Positions 42,663 through 50,896 of a stretch of DNA of 64,000 nt are shown one piece after another (position 1 is the stretch's first letter; every line of letters starts with the position of its first letter). The translations under genes and the position numbers were made by a program. The notes beneath the pieces are model-generated. The model did no database searches, was not told where the DNA came from, and worked only from the letters and a program-made list of their open reading frames with translations. This DNA is from Maioricimonas rarisocia (lineage in GTDB: Bacteria; Planctomycetota; Planctomycetia; Planctomycetales; Planctomycetaceae). The stretch lies in assembly GCF_007747795.1 (NCBI RefSeq), contig NZ_CP036275.1:5696001-5760000 (forward strand), in the 5' to 3' direction.

Positions 42663-43589
42663 GTGATCGAAACGCGGAAACTGACCAAGCGATACGGCGA
42701 CCTCATCGCCGCCAACGAAATCACCCTCAAGCTCGAAGAGGGGGACGTGTTCGGCTTTATCGGCCCTAACGGGTCCGGCAAGACGACCACGATGCGGATG
42801 ATCGCCACCCTGCTCAACCCCGACTACGGCGAATGCTACGTCTGCGGGAAGTCGATCTACACGCATCCCCAGGAGATCCGCCGACTCGTTGGATTCATGC
42901 CCGACTTCTTCGGCGTGTACGATGACATGACCGTCATCGAATACCTCGAGTTCTTCGCTGCGACCTACCGCATCAATGGCCCCGGCCGCCGCAAGGTCTG
43001 CGAAGAGAAACTCGAACTGGTCGACATGTCCTTCAAGCGGGACGCGATGGTCAACCAGCTCTCCCGCGGGCAGACCCAGCGCATCGGCCTGGCTCGCACA
43101 CTGCTGCACGACCCGCAGGTGCTGCTTCTGGACGAGCCGGCCAGTGGGCTGGACCCCCGTGCCCGTATCGAGATCCGCAACCTGCTCAAGCGGCTGGGCG
43201 AACTGGACAAGACCGTCATCGTCTCCAGCCACATTCTGCCCGAACTGGCCGACGTCTGTACCCGGGTTGGAATCATCGAAGCCGGCGTGATGCAGGTCGA
43301 CGCCTACGTGGCCGACGTCATGAAGCAGGCCCGCAAGGCGCTGCTGCTGTACATCGAAGTGGCCGACCGGACCGACGAGGCCGCACGTCTGCTCGAGCAG
43401 CAGGACGACGTCGAGTCGATCGACATGCGTGGAGAGACGATCATCACCACGCTTCGCAAAGGCGTCGAGGATTACTCGGCACTCCCCAGCCTGCTTGTCG
43501 AAGCGGGCTTTCGCCTGCGACTGTTCCGCGAAGAAGAGGTCAATCTCGAGACGGCCTTCATGGAACTGACGAAGGGCAAGCAGCAGTAG
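42663..43589 (+). CDS. ABC transporter ATP-binding protein
   Basis: 308-residue ATPase from GTG 42663. Walker A GPNGSGKTT, Q-loop GFMPDFFG, signature LSRGQTQR (R replaces the second position of LSGGQ), Walker B LLLDEPASGLD, switch His in SSHILPE. The C-terminal about 90 residues form an extra domain as in gliding/CcmA-like ATPases. No permease with a matching ABC-2 architecture is in the window; the upstream membrane protein is the only candidate partner. Confidence 0.92.
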   Translation: MIETRKLTKRYGDLIAANEITLKLEEGDVFGFIGPNGSGKTTTMRMIATLLNPDYGECYVCGKSIYTHPQEIRRLVGFMPDFFGVYDDMTVIEYLEFFAATYRINGPGRRKVCEEKLELVDMSFKRDAMVNQLSRGQTQRIGLARTLLHDPQVLLLDEPASGLDPRARIEIRNLLKRLGELDKTVIVSSHILPELADVCTRVGIIEAGVMQVDAYVADVMKQARKALLLYIEVADRTDEAARLLEQQDDVESIDMRGETIITTLRKGVEDYSALPSLLVEAGFRLRLFREEEVNLETAFMELTKGKQQ

Positions 43590-43656
43590 GCAGGGGTGAG
43601 AGGCAGTCTCGAGGCGTGAAGGAAGCAGAGGGGGAGCGGGATCCAACGATCGTGGG

Positions 43657-43692
43657 GTGCCATGCTCTCACGACGCAGGCGGGTGAGCACGC
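43657..43692 (+). repeat. Hairpin repeat, copy 2
   Basis: Diverged copy of 5528-5564 (GTGCCATGCTCTCACG...GGGTGAGCACGC) in the 156-base gap between the ABC ATPase and hemE. Confidence 0.6.
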
Positions 43693-43719
43693 AGTGCGGT
43701 CGAACCACTGCCGACACCT

Positions 43720-43763
43720 GCTTCCTACCTCCTGCTTCCTGCTTCCTACTTCCTGACTCCTAA
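43720..43763. repeat. CTTCCT-type degenerate tandem repeat overlapping the hemE 3' end
   Basis: Five imperfect units of about 7-8 bases (CTTCCTAC, CTCCTG, CTTCCTG and similar). The last units run across the hemE stop and encode its final residues LGVRK. Confidence 0.6.
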
Positions 43764-44792
43764 CTCGTGCACCATCTGCACGAGTGCCTTCACCTTGTCG
43801 GGTGAGAAATCCGGCAGCACGCCGTGGCCAAGATTGAAGATGTGCCCCGGCCGGCCTGCGGCCCCATCCAGGACCGCCTTCGCTCGCGCCCGCAGCGTGT
43901 CGAGATCGGCATACAGCGACATGGGATCCAGGTTCCCCTGCACCGCCCGGTCGTAGCCAACCGTCTCCCACGCGTCCGCCAGGTCGACCCGCCAGTCCAG
44001 TCCGATGACCTGCCCGCCGGCATCCCGCTGGGCGGGAAGCAGCGCCGGATTACCGGTCAGAAAGTTGATCACCGGCACATCATCGGGGATCGCGTCGATC
44101 AGCTTCTTCGTGTACGGCATCACGTACCGGCGGTAGTCGGCTGGAGCCAGGCATCCCGCCCAGCTGTCGAAGATCTGCACCGCCTGGCAGCCGGCATCGA
44201 TCTGGGCATTGAGGTACTTGCCCAGACTCTCGACGAGCCGCTCCATCAGGCTCTTCCAGGCCCCCTCGTCGCCGAACATCAGTGTTTTCGTCTTCGCATA
44301 GTTGCGTGAACCGCCCCCTTCGATGGCGTACGAGGCCAGCGTGAAGGGAGCTCCGCCGAAGCCGAGCAGCGGGATGTCGGCGGGAAGCTGACTTCGGATC
44401 AGCCGCACCGCTTCGAAGACATATCCCAGGTCCTCGATGCGATCCACCGGACGAACGCGATCGATGTCGTCCGCCCCGATGATCGGGTTGTGAATAACCG
44501 GGCCTTCCCCCTGCTGGTACTCGAGGTGGAAGCCCATCGGTTCGAGGATGGGGAGCAGGTCGGCAAACAGGATGGCCGCATCGACGTCGAGCACTTCCCG
44601 GGCGGTCAGAGTGACTTCGGCAGCCAGTTCGGGCCGCTTGCACAGGTCGAGAAACGTGACCTGACTCCGGACGGACATGTACTCCGGCAGGTAGCGGCCA
44701 GCCTGGCGCATAATCCAGATCGGCGTGGTATCGGTCGGTTCGCAACGTGCAGCACGCATGAAGCGGCTGTCGTGCAGCGCAGGCGTAATCAC
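43746..44792 (-). CDS. hemE: Uroporphyrinogen decarboxylase
   Basis: 348-residue enzyme that decarboxylates uroporphyrinogen III to coproporphyrinogen III in haem synthesis. Signature [10 protein letters not shown] near the N terminus, the catalytic Asp region ILFADLLPI, and [21 protein letters not shown] all match the family. Length is standard. AGGGAG lies about 7 bases before the ATG. No other hem gene is in the window. Confidence 0.96.
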   Translation of the reverse strand: MITPALHDSRFMRAARCEPTDTTPIWIMRQAGRYLPEYMSVRSQVTFLDLCKRPELAAEVTLTAREVLDVDAAILFADLLPILEPMGFHLEYQQGEGPVIHNPIIGADDIDRVRPVDRIEDLGYVFEAVRLIRSQLPADIPLLGFGGAPFTLASYAIEGGGSRNYAKTKTLMFGDEGAWKSLMERLVESLGKYLNAQIDAGCQAVQIFDSWAGCLAPADYRRYVMPYTKKLIDAIPDDVPVINFLTGNPALLPAQRDAGGQVIGLDWRVDLADAWETVGYDRAVQGNLDPMSLYADLDTLRARAKAVLDGAAGRPGHIFNLGHGVLPDFSPDKVKALVQMVHELGVRK

Positions 44793-44937
44793 TGGTGGGG
44801 CTCCCTGTTGGTGCGGCGCAGAGCAGGCGGCATTGCGCTCTGGCCTGCAGAAACATTAGAGACCGGCAGCAGAAAAACCAGTTCACCGCCTGTCGTCTTC
44901 GTCAGCGGGCTGGTGGCCGACATACCGGACACCTGCC

Positions 44938-45369
44938 TCAATCCTCTTCGCCCGATCCGTTGCCACGAATTTTCGTGAGGCGGACGCGATTCCCCCCGGC
45001 GCCGTATTCGACCGACGTCATGAACGCCTTCATCAGCATGATGCCGCGGCCACTGGGGCGTTCGAGGTTTTCTTCAGCGGTCGGATCGGGGACATCTTCG
45101 GGATCGAACCCTTCCCCCTGATCCTCGATCGTCACCAGTACCCGTTCGTCGTCGACTTCACAGGAAATCTGGACAGACTTCTCAGGATCGAAGCCGTTAC
45201 CATGTTTGATGGCGTTGACGATGGCTTCTTCCAGCGCGAGGCGCACGCCGAAGACATCACGGTCGGGGTACGATCGCGACTCCAGGAGCCCGATAATCCG
45301 CTCCTGGACCGCCTGACCCGCAGCCGTTTCACTCGGTATGGTGACGTCGAATCGTTCTGGCTCGGACAT
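44938..45369 (-). CDS. Anti-sigma factor / serine-protein kinase, RsbW-like
   Basis: 143-residue GHKL-type ATPase. N-box LALEEAIVNAIKHGN, G1 DQGEGFDPE and G2 SGRGIMLMKAFM are clear. RsbW/SpoIIAB-type proteins bind a sigma factor or phosphorylate a STAS antagonist. The STAS gene 134 bases upstream on the same strand is the natural partner. No sigma-B-like gene is in the window. Confidence 0.93.
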   Translation of the reverse strand: MSEPERFDVTIPSETAAGQAVQERIIGLLESRSYPDRDVFGVRLALEEAIVNAIKHGNGFDPEKSVQISCEVDDERVLVTIEDQGEGFDPEDVPDPTAEENLERPSGRGIMLMKAFMTSVEYGAGGNRVRLTKIRGNGSGEED

Positions 45370-45503
45370 GCGTCAATAGACCACTCGCCGGAGGCCTTGA
45401 ACTGGACGGTGCGCGCACTGGCCCGGGGAAAGGGTTGAATGTTCACAAGGCACCGGACAGCCCGTCATGCTGCCGTGCGGAGAGTCACTTACGTCCGGAC
45501 GCA

Positions 45504-45860
45504 TCAGAAGCCTTCGAGCGCCTGATCCTGGTCGTCGCAGATCACGAACAGCTTGTTCAGCTTCGTAATTGCGAAGACTTCGTAAATATCCGGGCGAATC
45601 GAACACAGCCGCAGCTTCCCTTTGGCCGTCTTCACCTTCTTTTCCATCGTGATCAGCTTGCCGAGCGCTGCGCTCGACAGATATTCGACGTTCGAGAAGT
45701 CCAGAACGATCTTCTTGCGACCGTCCTCTTCCACGAGGCCGAACAGCTGATTGCCGATCACCTGGATGTTGTTCTCATCCAGGATCTTCTTGTCCACGAA
45801 TCTGGCGACCGTCACATCGCCGATTTCTTCGATATCCAGTCGGCGCTGACCCGTTGCCAT
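45504..45860 (-). CDS. STAS-domain anti-sigma factor antagonist
   Basis: 118-residue SpoIIAA/RsbV-like protein. LDFSNVEYLSSAALGKLI holds the usual phosphorylatable serine pair. Start ATG 45860 is supported by AGGA 8 bases upstream; longer in-frame versions lack a ribosome site. Likely phosphorylated by the adjacent RsbW-like kinase in a partner-switching module. Confidence 0.92.
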   Translation of the reverse strand: MATGQRRLDIEEIGDVTVARFVDKKILDENNIQVIGNQLFGLVEEDGRKKIVLDFSNVEYLSSAALGKLITMEKKVKTAKGKLRLCSIRPDIYEVFAITKLNKLFVICDDQDQALEGF

Positions 45861-46250
45861 ACTCGGTTCCTGCTTTATCACCATCACGTGGAGGGCGCGG
45901 CCACCGTGGTCCGCAACGACCAAAGACCACCGACCTTGGCGTTTCCTGAGCCCGAAGAAACTACAATCAAACAATAGGTCGGGTGTGCGCAGTAGATAAG
46001 ATAACGTGATCTTCATGCGCTTCACGGCGGATGTCAAGCGAATCCCGCCACTGCCGGGAGCGGCGGGACCCGTTCGGCGGTCTCCAGGCGGAATGCCCGG
46101 CAAAGTCCGTCGAATCTCCCTCGTCGATCAGGTCCAGCATCCAGCGTCTCCGATTCACTCTTGATCCGGCACTCGACATCGCTCGATCACATACGGTACG
46201 GCCGATCCATTTCACGTTGCCCATCTCTCGTTCTGACGCCACTTGTCCGA
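45861..46250. other. Divergent spacer between STAS and GspE-like genes
   Basis: 390 bases with no gene. It must hold promoters for both sides, but no -35/-10 pair was convincing. A near miss of a sigma-54 element, with GG-GC spacing one base too long, is at 46167-46182. Confidence 0.4.
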
Positions 46251-47477
46251 ATGGACTCCCTGATGTCTGAATCGTATTCGCAGCCACTGCAGGCCGCATT
46301 CGACCGTCTTTCCTCCGACAGCAGCCAATACGTTCCCCAGCTTGTCGATCAACTCCTGAGTGCCGCCCGCGACGCCGCGGCCAGCGACATCCACCTGATC
46401 CCGCTCGAAAACCGCACCGATCTGCAGATCCTGTGGCGCGTCGACGGCGTGCTGCACGAAGTGGCCACGATCCCCGACGTCGCCACCAACGTTGTTTCCC
46501 GCCTGAAGGTCCTCGCGGGACTGCTCACCTACAAGACCGACGTCCCGCAGGAAGGTCGCCTGCAATGGTCCGATCGCGATGTCGAACTGCGACTGAGCAC
46601 CTTTCCCATCCTCAGTGGCGAGAAGGGAGTCGTCCGGCTGTTTGTCGGTTCCGGACAATACCGGCAGCTCAATGATCTTTCGCTCCCTTCAGATGTCGTC
46701 ACGGAACTCAAGCGGTTGCTCACCGCCACCAGCGGCATGCTGCTCGTCAGCGGGCCGGCCGGAAGCGGAAAGACGACAACGCTCTACGCCTGCCTCCGCG
46801 AAACACTCTCCAGTCCGATCGTGCGCAGCGTCTGCTCGCTGGAAGACCCCGTCGAGGCGGTCATTCCCGGCGTCTCTCAGTCACAGGTTCGCCCCGGCCA
46901 GGGCTTCGACTACGCCGTGGGGCTGCGGTCACTGGTTCGCCAGGACCCCGAGGTCATCATGGTGGGCGAGATCCGGGACCGCGAGACGGCCGCCACCGCA
47001 CTGCAGGCCTCGCTCACGGGTCACCTGATCCTGACGTCGTTTCACGCCGGCAGCGCGGCCGCCGCCGTCAGCCGACTCTGCGACATGGACATCGAGTCGT
47101 ACGTCCTCCGCAGCGGTCTGCTGGCCATTCTGTCCCAGCGCCTGCTGCGGATTCTCTGCCCGGAATGCCGCCAGCCGTCAAACGACCCCGCCGACGCCGT
47201 GGGATTGCCGCTCGACTCACCATGGATGGCTCCCGGCTGCCCCGCCTGTCGGCAGACCGGCTATCACGGACGTCAACCGGTCGCGGAGTTGCTCCGGCCC
47301 GACTGGCCCGCCGTCGGCCAGGCCATCCTTTCGCGCAGCGACTCGACGGTCATTGCCGATCACGCAACCGAAGCGGGAATGCAGACCTGCTTCGACCGGG
47401 CCGTCGCACTGGCAGCCAGCGGGGAAACGAACGCAGCAGAGGTCCGCCGCGTCTTCGGGATTCTCGGCGAAGCGTGA
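46251..47477 (+). CDS. Type II/IV secretion ATPase, GspE/PilB-like short form
   Basis: 408-residue hexameric secretion/pilus ATPase lacking the N-terminal MshEN domains of full GspE. SDIHLIP start, Walker A GPAGSGKTTT, Asp box and Walker B GEIRDRETA, HAGSAAAAV His box, and a C-terminal zinc site (LCPECRQ, CPACRQTGY). Single gene with no other secretion or pilus gene nearby. Whether it starts at 46251 (MDSLMSES) or the ATG four codons later is not clear. Confidence 0.92.
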   Translation: MDSLMSESYSQPLQAAFDRLSSDSSQYVPQLVDQLLSAARDAAASDIHLIPLENRTDLQILWRVDGVLHEVATIPDVATNVVSRLKVLAGLLTYKTDVPQEGRLQWSDRDVELRLSTFPILSGEKGVVRLFVGSGQYRQLNDLSLPSDVVTELKRLLTATSGMLLVSGPAGSGKTTTLYACLRETLSSPIVRSVCSLEDPVEAVIPGVSQSQVRPGQGFDYAVGLRSLVRQDPEVIMVGEIRDRETAATALQASLTGHLILTSFHAGSAAAAVSRLCDMDIESYVLRSGLLAILSQRLLRILCPECRQPSNDPADAVGLPLDSPWMAPGCPACRQTGYHGRQPVAELLRPDWPAVGQAILSRSDSTVIADHATEAGMQTCFDRAVALAASGETNAAEVRRVFGILGEA

Positions 47478-47539
47478 TCCCGCCGGACGTTCCCTGCCGC
47501 GGATAGTCCCTGCCGGGAGCGTCTGCTATAGTCTGCGCC

Positions 47540-48391
47540 ATGGACCAGATCGACGAATTTGCCTCCATGTTCCGCCGTGCCGAACGCCAGCCGTTCGTCC
47601 ACGAAGATATTTCCATCGTTCGTGTGGCGATCGTCACCGATGGCGATCACGAATCGGCCACCACCGTCCGCGATCAGCTTGTCCGATTCGTTCCCCGCCT
47701 GAATGGCGTCGAGCAATGGGATCTGATCACCGGCGAGCAGTTCCACACGGTCGAAGAGCTGACCGGTCGACTGACATCGGACTCTCCCGATCTGGTCGTG
47801 ACGTTCCGGCACCTGCAGGAAGAATCGCTGATCCCGCAGCACAGCCTCGGCGTCTACGTCGATGTCATGACACAGGTGCTCTCCACACCGGTGCTGCTGT
47901 TGCCCGGAACAGGCATCGAGCCCGGCGAGATCTGTCCGGGGGCCTGCAACGCGATCATGGTTGTCACCGACCACATCGCCGGCGACAGCCGCCTGATCAA
48001 TTACGCCGTCGCCATGAGTGCCGGTTCCGGCGACATGTGGCTCTGCCATGTCGAAGACGATGCCGTCTTCGATCGATACATGCAGGCGATTGAGAAGATT
48101 CCGGAAATCGACACCGAACAGGCCCGGGTCCTGCTCGGAAGGCAGCTCCTCAAGGATGCCAGCGATTTCATCGAAAGCGCCATCGCCGAACTGCAGACGC
48201 GACAGACCGGCGTGACGTATCACGCCAGCGTCGTCCGCGGACACCGGCTGCAGCAGTACATGCAGCTGGTCGAGAGTCACGACGTCCATCTCGTGGTCGT
48301 CAACACCAAGGACGAAGATCAGTTGGCAATGCACGGCATGGCATACGCACTCAGCGTGGAACTGAACGACCGGCCCCTGCTGCTGCTCTGA
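47540..48391 (+). CDS. USP-like two-domain protein
   Basis: 283 residues with two alpha/beta halves, similar in layout to tandem universal stress proteins (VRVAIVTDGDHESA; IMVVTDHIAGDSRLINYAVAMS; HDVHLVVVNTKDEDQ), but without a clear ATP-binding glycine motif. It starts 62 bases after the secretion ATPase and ends 53 bases before the ion transporter gene, all on one strand. It may regulate that transporter, as USP-like domains do elsewhere; this is an inference. Confidence 0.8.
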   Translation: MDQIDEFASMFRRAERQPFVHEDISIVRVAIVTDGDHESATTVRDQLVRFVPRLNGVEQWDLITGEQFHTVEELTGRLTSDSPDLVVTFRHLQEESLIPQHSLGVYVDVMTQVLSTPVLLLPGTGIEPGEICPGACNAIMVVTDHIAGDSRLINYAVAMSAGSGDMWLCHVEDDAVFDRYMQAIEKIPEIDTEQARVLLGRQLLKDASDFIESAIAELQTRQTGVTYHASVVRGHRLQQYMQLVESHDVHLVVVNTKDEDQLAMHGMAYALSVELNDRPLLLL

Positions 48392-48444
48392 CAACATCTT
48401 CCGCGCCGATCGGCGAATGATTCGATTCAGGAGAGGCTGACACG

Positions 48445-49872
48445 ATGTCAGGTTGGCTGCTGCTCGCGGCGGAATCGGGAACGACCGGTCACGAATCGGT
48501 CGACGCGTGGATCACCGCGCTGTTCGCTTCCCTCCTGGTCGCCATGATCGCCGCTCTCGCGTTCGAAGAGAAACTTCACGCGAAGAAGTCGATCATTGTC
48601 GGCAGCTTCGCCGGCATCTGTCTCATCCTCGAGACCGTCATCTCAGCGTGGACCGGCGAGCGGCTCGTCCCCTTCGGCGAAGTCGTCCTCCCCAACGGAC
48701 ACGCTATCTCGCTCCCCGTCTACATCCCCGCCATCGACTGGGGCGTCATCACGATCATCCTCGGCGCCAGCCTGTTCGTCGAAGTCACCAGCCGCTCCGG
48801 CGTCTTCGCCTGGCTCGCCATCAAGGTGACCAAAATCTCCGGCGGCGACCCCTGGCGACTGCTGATCGCCTACGGGCTGCTCACCGTCATCTTTTCGGCG
48901 GTTCTCAACAACGTGACGGCGATGATCATCATCGGCAGCCTCACGACCGTTTCACTCAGCAAGCTGAAACGCAACGACCTGCTGCTCGGATTTCTCGTCG
49001 TCGAAGGGCTCCTCACCAACGTCGGCGGGCTGCTCACACTGATCAGCAGCGTCCCCAACATCATCGTGGGAAAGACGGCCGGCATCAGCTTCGTCAAGTT
49101 TTTCCTCGTTGCTGCCCCCTATGTCGTCGTCGCAACGGCCGCGACGCTCTTCCTCGGCAAGCTGCGGTTCAAGATCCGTGGACTGGTCAGCGAGCAGGAC
49201 CGCGAAGAGGCCGCCGAACTCGTCGCCGGCTTCGATGAATCCGAGAACATCCCCAGCGAGCGATTCTTCTGGTTTTCGGTCGGTACACTGATCGCCTTCA
49301 TCGCGTGCCTGGCCGCCCAGCAGCAGCTTCCCTGGGATCTCGACAAGCTGGGCATGGGCTTTGTCGCACTGTTCTTCGCCGGGGTCGTCCTGCTGGCGTA
49401 CCGGCATGAGGTCGACAAGTTCTACGCCGCGATGGACTGGGACCTGCTCGCCTTCTTCGCTGGCCTGTTCGTGGTCATCAACGTGATGGAGCACGCACAG
49501 GTGCTGGCTGTGATCGGCCGGGCCATCAAGGGAGTGCTTGCTCTCCCCGAGTCCTCGGCCTCCAGCATCCTTTTGGCATCCTCCGCTGTCGCCAGTTCCG
49601 TGACCGACAACATTCCGCTGGCAGCCATGCTCGCGAAGATCCTCGCCGGCATGGATCTCCCCGCGGATTCCCCCTTCTGGTGGTGCGTGATCTTCGGCGC
49701 GAACCTGGGGGGCAACATCACGCCGATCGGCTCCGCCTCGACCGTGGTGGCCATGACGATCATCCACCGCCAGAAGCTCCCGCTGTCGTTTCCCGGCTTT
49801 GTGATGACGGCCGCACCGTTCGCCATCGCGCAGATCATTCTGGCGATTCTGTACGTGCTGATCGCCCTCTGA
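48445..49872 (+). CDS. Ion transporter of the NhaD/ArsB/SLC13-like (IT) superfamily
   Basis: 475-residue membrane protein with about 11-12 segments. The paired motifs VLNNVTAMIIIGSLTT and ASSVTDNIPLAAML, and the loop GANLGGNITPIGSAS, match the two helix-hairpin repeats of the IT superfamily (NhaD Na+/H+ antiporters, ArsB, citrate transporters). NhaD-like Na+/H+ exchange is a good guess, but substrate cannot be fixed. Follows the USP-like gene by 53 bases. Confidence 0.88.
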   Translation: MSGWLLLAAESGTTGHESVDAWITALFASLLVAMIAALAFEEKLHAKKSIIVGSFAGICLILETVISAWTGERLVPFGEVVLPNGHAISLPVYIPAIDWGVITIILGASLFVEVTSRSGVFAWLAIKVTKISGGDPWRLLIAYGLLTVIFSAVLNNVTAMIIIGSLTTVSLSKLKRNDLLLGFLVVEGLLTNVGGLLTLISSVPNIIVGKTAGISFVKFFLVAAPYVVVATAATLFLGKLRFKIRGLVSEQDREEAAELVAGFDESENIPSERFFWFSVGTLIAFIACLAAQQQLPWDLDKLGMGFVALFFAGVVLLAYRHEVDKFYAAMDWDLLAFFAGLFVVINVMEHAQVLAVIGRAIKGVLALPESSASSILLASSAVASSVTDNIPLAAMLAKILAGMDLPADSPFWWCVIFGANLGGNITPIGSASTVVAMTIIHRQKLPLSFPGFVMTAAPFAIAQIILAILYVLIAL

Positions 49873-50273
49873 CCGGCCCTCGGCACGAGACGCGGAAGCA
49901 CTCAGCGCTCGCCGGCACAAACCCGGGCAGGCCGTTCGTGGGCAGCGGCCCCATATTGACAACCGCTTGCGCGAGCCTAGAATGAAGCTTGCCTGCTGGA
50001 ACCTGCCTGCCTTCACACGCCGGGCGACACGAGTGGGCGTCCTCACAACCCTGTTGGCCGCAACGGTTTCCGCCGGTGCGTGGACGTCTGCCGCGTGAGC
50101 TCCTCGCTCGTGTGATTCATTCCGTCCCTGTTCCCCGGATCTCTGCCTCTGGCGTTCCCGCTACAGTCGTGCACGCCTGCCAGACAGACGCAGATGCTGT
50201 CCCGATGCGGCCACGAACCAGTTTTTGGGACGCGGCGCAGCGACCGCTCAGGTAGAATGAAGAGGAGAATTCC
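49873..50273. other. 401-base leader region of the tat genes
   Basis: Contains a strong sigma-70-type promoter (49956-49983) about 290 bases before the first tatA gene, and a second TAGAATGAAG (50253-50262) just before its ribosome site AGGAG. An 88-codon ORF with a TTG start in between has no convincing protein features. The leader may hold an RNA element; none was recognised. Confidence 0.45.
49956..49983 (+). promoter_or_regulatory. Sigma-70-type promoter upstream of tatA genes
   Basis: TTGACA (49956-49961), 16-base spacer, TAGAAT (49978-49983). The best -35/-10 pair found in the window. Confidence 0.65.
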
Positions 50274-50456
50274 ATGCCATTCGGTGGAATCGGGCCGGTA
50301 GAACTGATTGTCTTCGCAGCAGTCATGCTGCTTGTTTTTGGTCGCAGAATTCCGGAGACGGCCCGCAGCATGGGGCGCTCGATCGTCGAGTTTCGCCGGG
50401 GAATGCGCGACGTCCCTGCTGACGTCGAAAACGCCAAAGCCATGGGAGAACTGTGA
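50274..50456 (+). CDS. tatA: TatA/TatE-type twin-arginine translocase subunit, short
   Basis: 60-residue single-span protein. Membrane helix GPVELIVFAAVMLLVFG, hinge and amphipathic helix RRIPETARSMGRSIVEFRRGMRD; almost no C-terminal tail. Together with the next gene it would form the pore subunit of the Tat export path. AGGAG lies before the ATG. Its stop overlaps the next start as TGATG. Confidence 0.93.
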   Translation: MPFGGIGPVELIVFAAVMLLVFGRRIPETARSMGRSIVEFRRGMRDVPADVENAKAMGEL

Positions 50457-50767
50457 TGCCGTTTGGTGGTGTTGGACCTTACGAACTGCTCGTGGTCGGG
50501 GTGATCGCCCTGCTGCTCTTCGGCAAGCGACTCCCGGAAGTGGCCCGCAGCCTCGGGAAGGGAATCGTCGAGTTCAAGAAGGGGATGAGCGGAATCGAGG
50601 ACGAGATCAAAGGTGCCTCGACCTCGAGCTATTCGCCCCCTCCGCAGCAACGCCGTCCCGAACCGCGCAGCTCGCGTGAATCGGAGCTGACCGCTCCCAA
50701 GTTCGAGCCGCCCCGCTCCGAGCCTGTCGCGACGTCGACCTCCTCCGAGACGACGTCCTCGAACTGA
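50456..50767 (+). CDS. tatA: TatA-type twin-arginine translocase subunit, long
   Basis: 103 residues: helix GPYELLVVGVIALLLFG, amphipathic helix KRLPEVARSLGKGIVEFKKGMSG and a Ser/Pro/Glu-rich tail. Paralogue of the preceding gene; start ATG 50456 overlaps its stop by one base. A GTG three bases earlier is possible. No tatC is in the window. A likely client is the Tat-signal protein at 39134. Confidence 0.95.
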   Translation: MPFGGVGPYELLVVGVIALLLFGKRLPEVARSLGKGIVEFKKGMSGIEDEIKGASTSSYSPPPQQRRPEPRSSRESELTAPKFEPPRSEPVATSTSSETTSSN

Positions 50768-50800
50768 ATCTGAACGAAGCCGTCACACCAGAAACACCGC

Positions 50801-50844
50801 GAGCCGATCCGGCGCTGCTGCGCCCGGACCGGCTCGTTCTGTTT
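50801..50844 (+). terminator. Terminator after the tat genes
   Basis: GAGCCGATCCGG-11 nt-CCGGACCGGCTC, a 12-bp stem with one mismatch, then GTTCTGTTT. Located between the convergent tat and 50897 genes. Confidence 0.65.
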
Positions 50845-50896
50845 GGTCATCCGCTTCAGTGATCCAGCCAGATCAGATGCGGATGGCACGTCGTTT

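Noticed and set aside
46167-46182. CGGCACTCGACATCGC as a sigma-54 promoter for the GspE-like gene
   Set aside because: The GG to GC spacing is 11, not 10, which is known to abolish sigma-54 recognition. Kept as an example of the background rate of near misses.
49989-50255. 88-codon ORF in the tat leader
   Set aside because: It needs a TTG start, has no ribosome site and no protein-like pattern.
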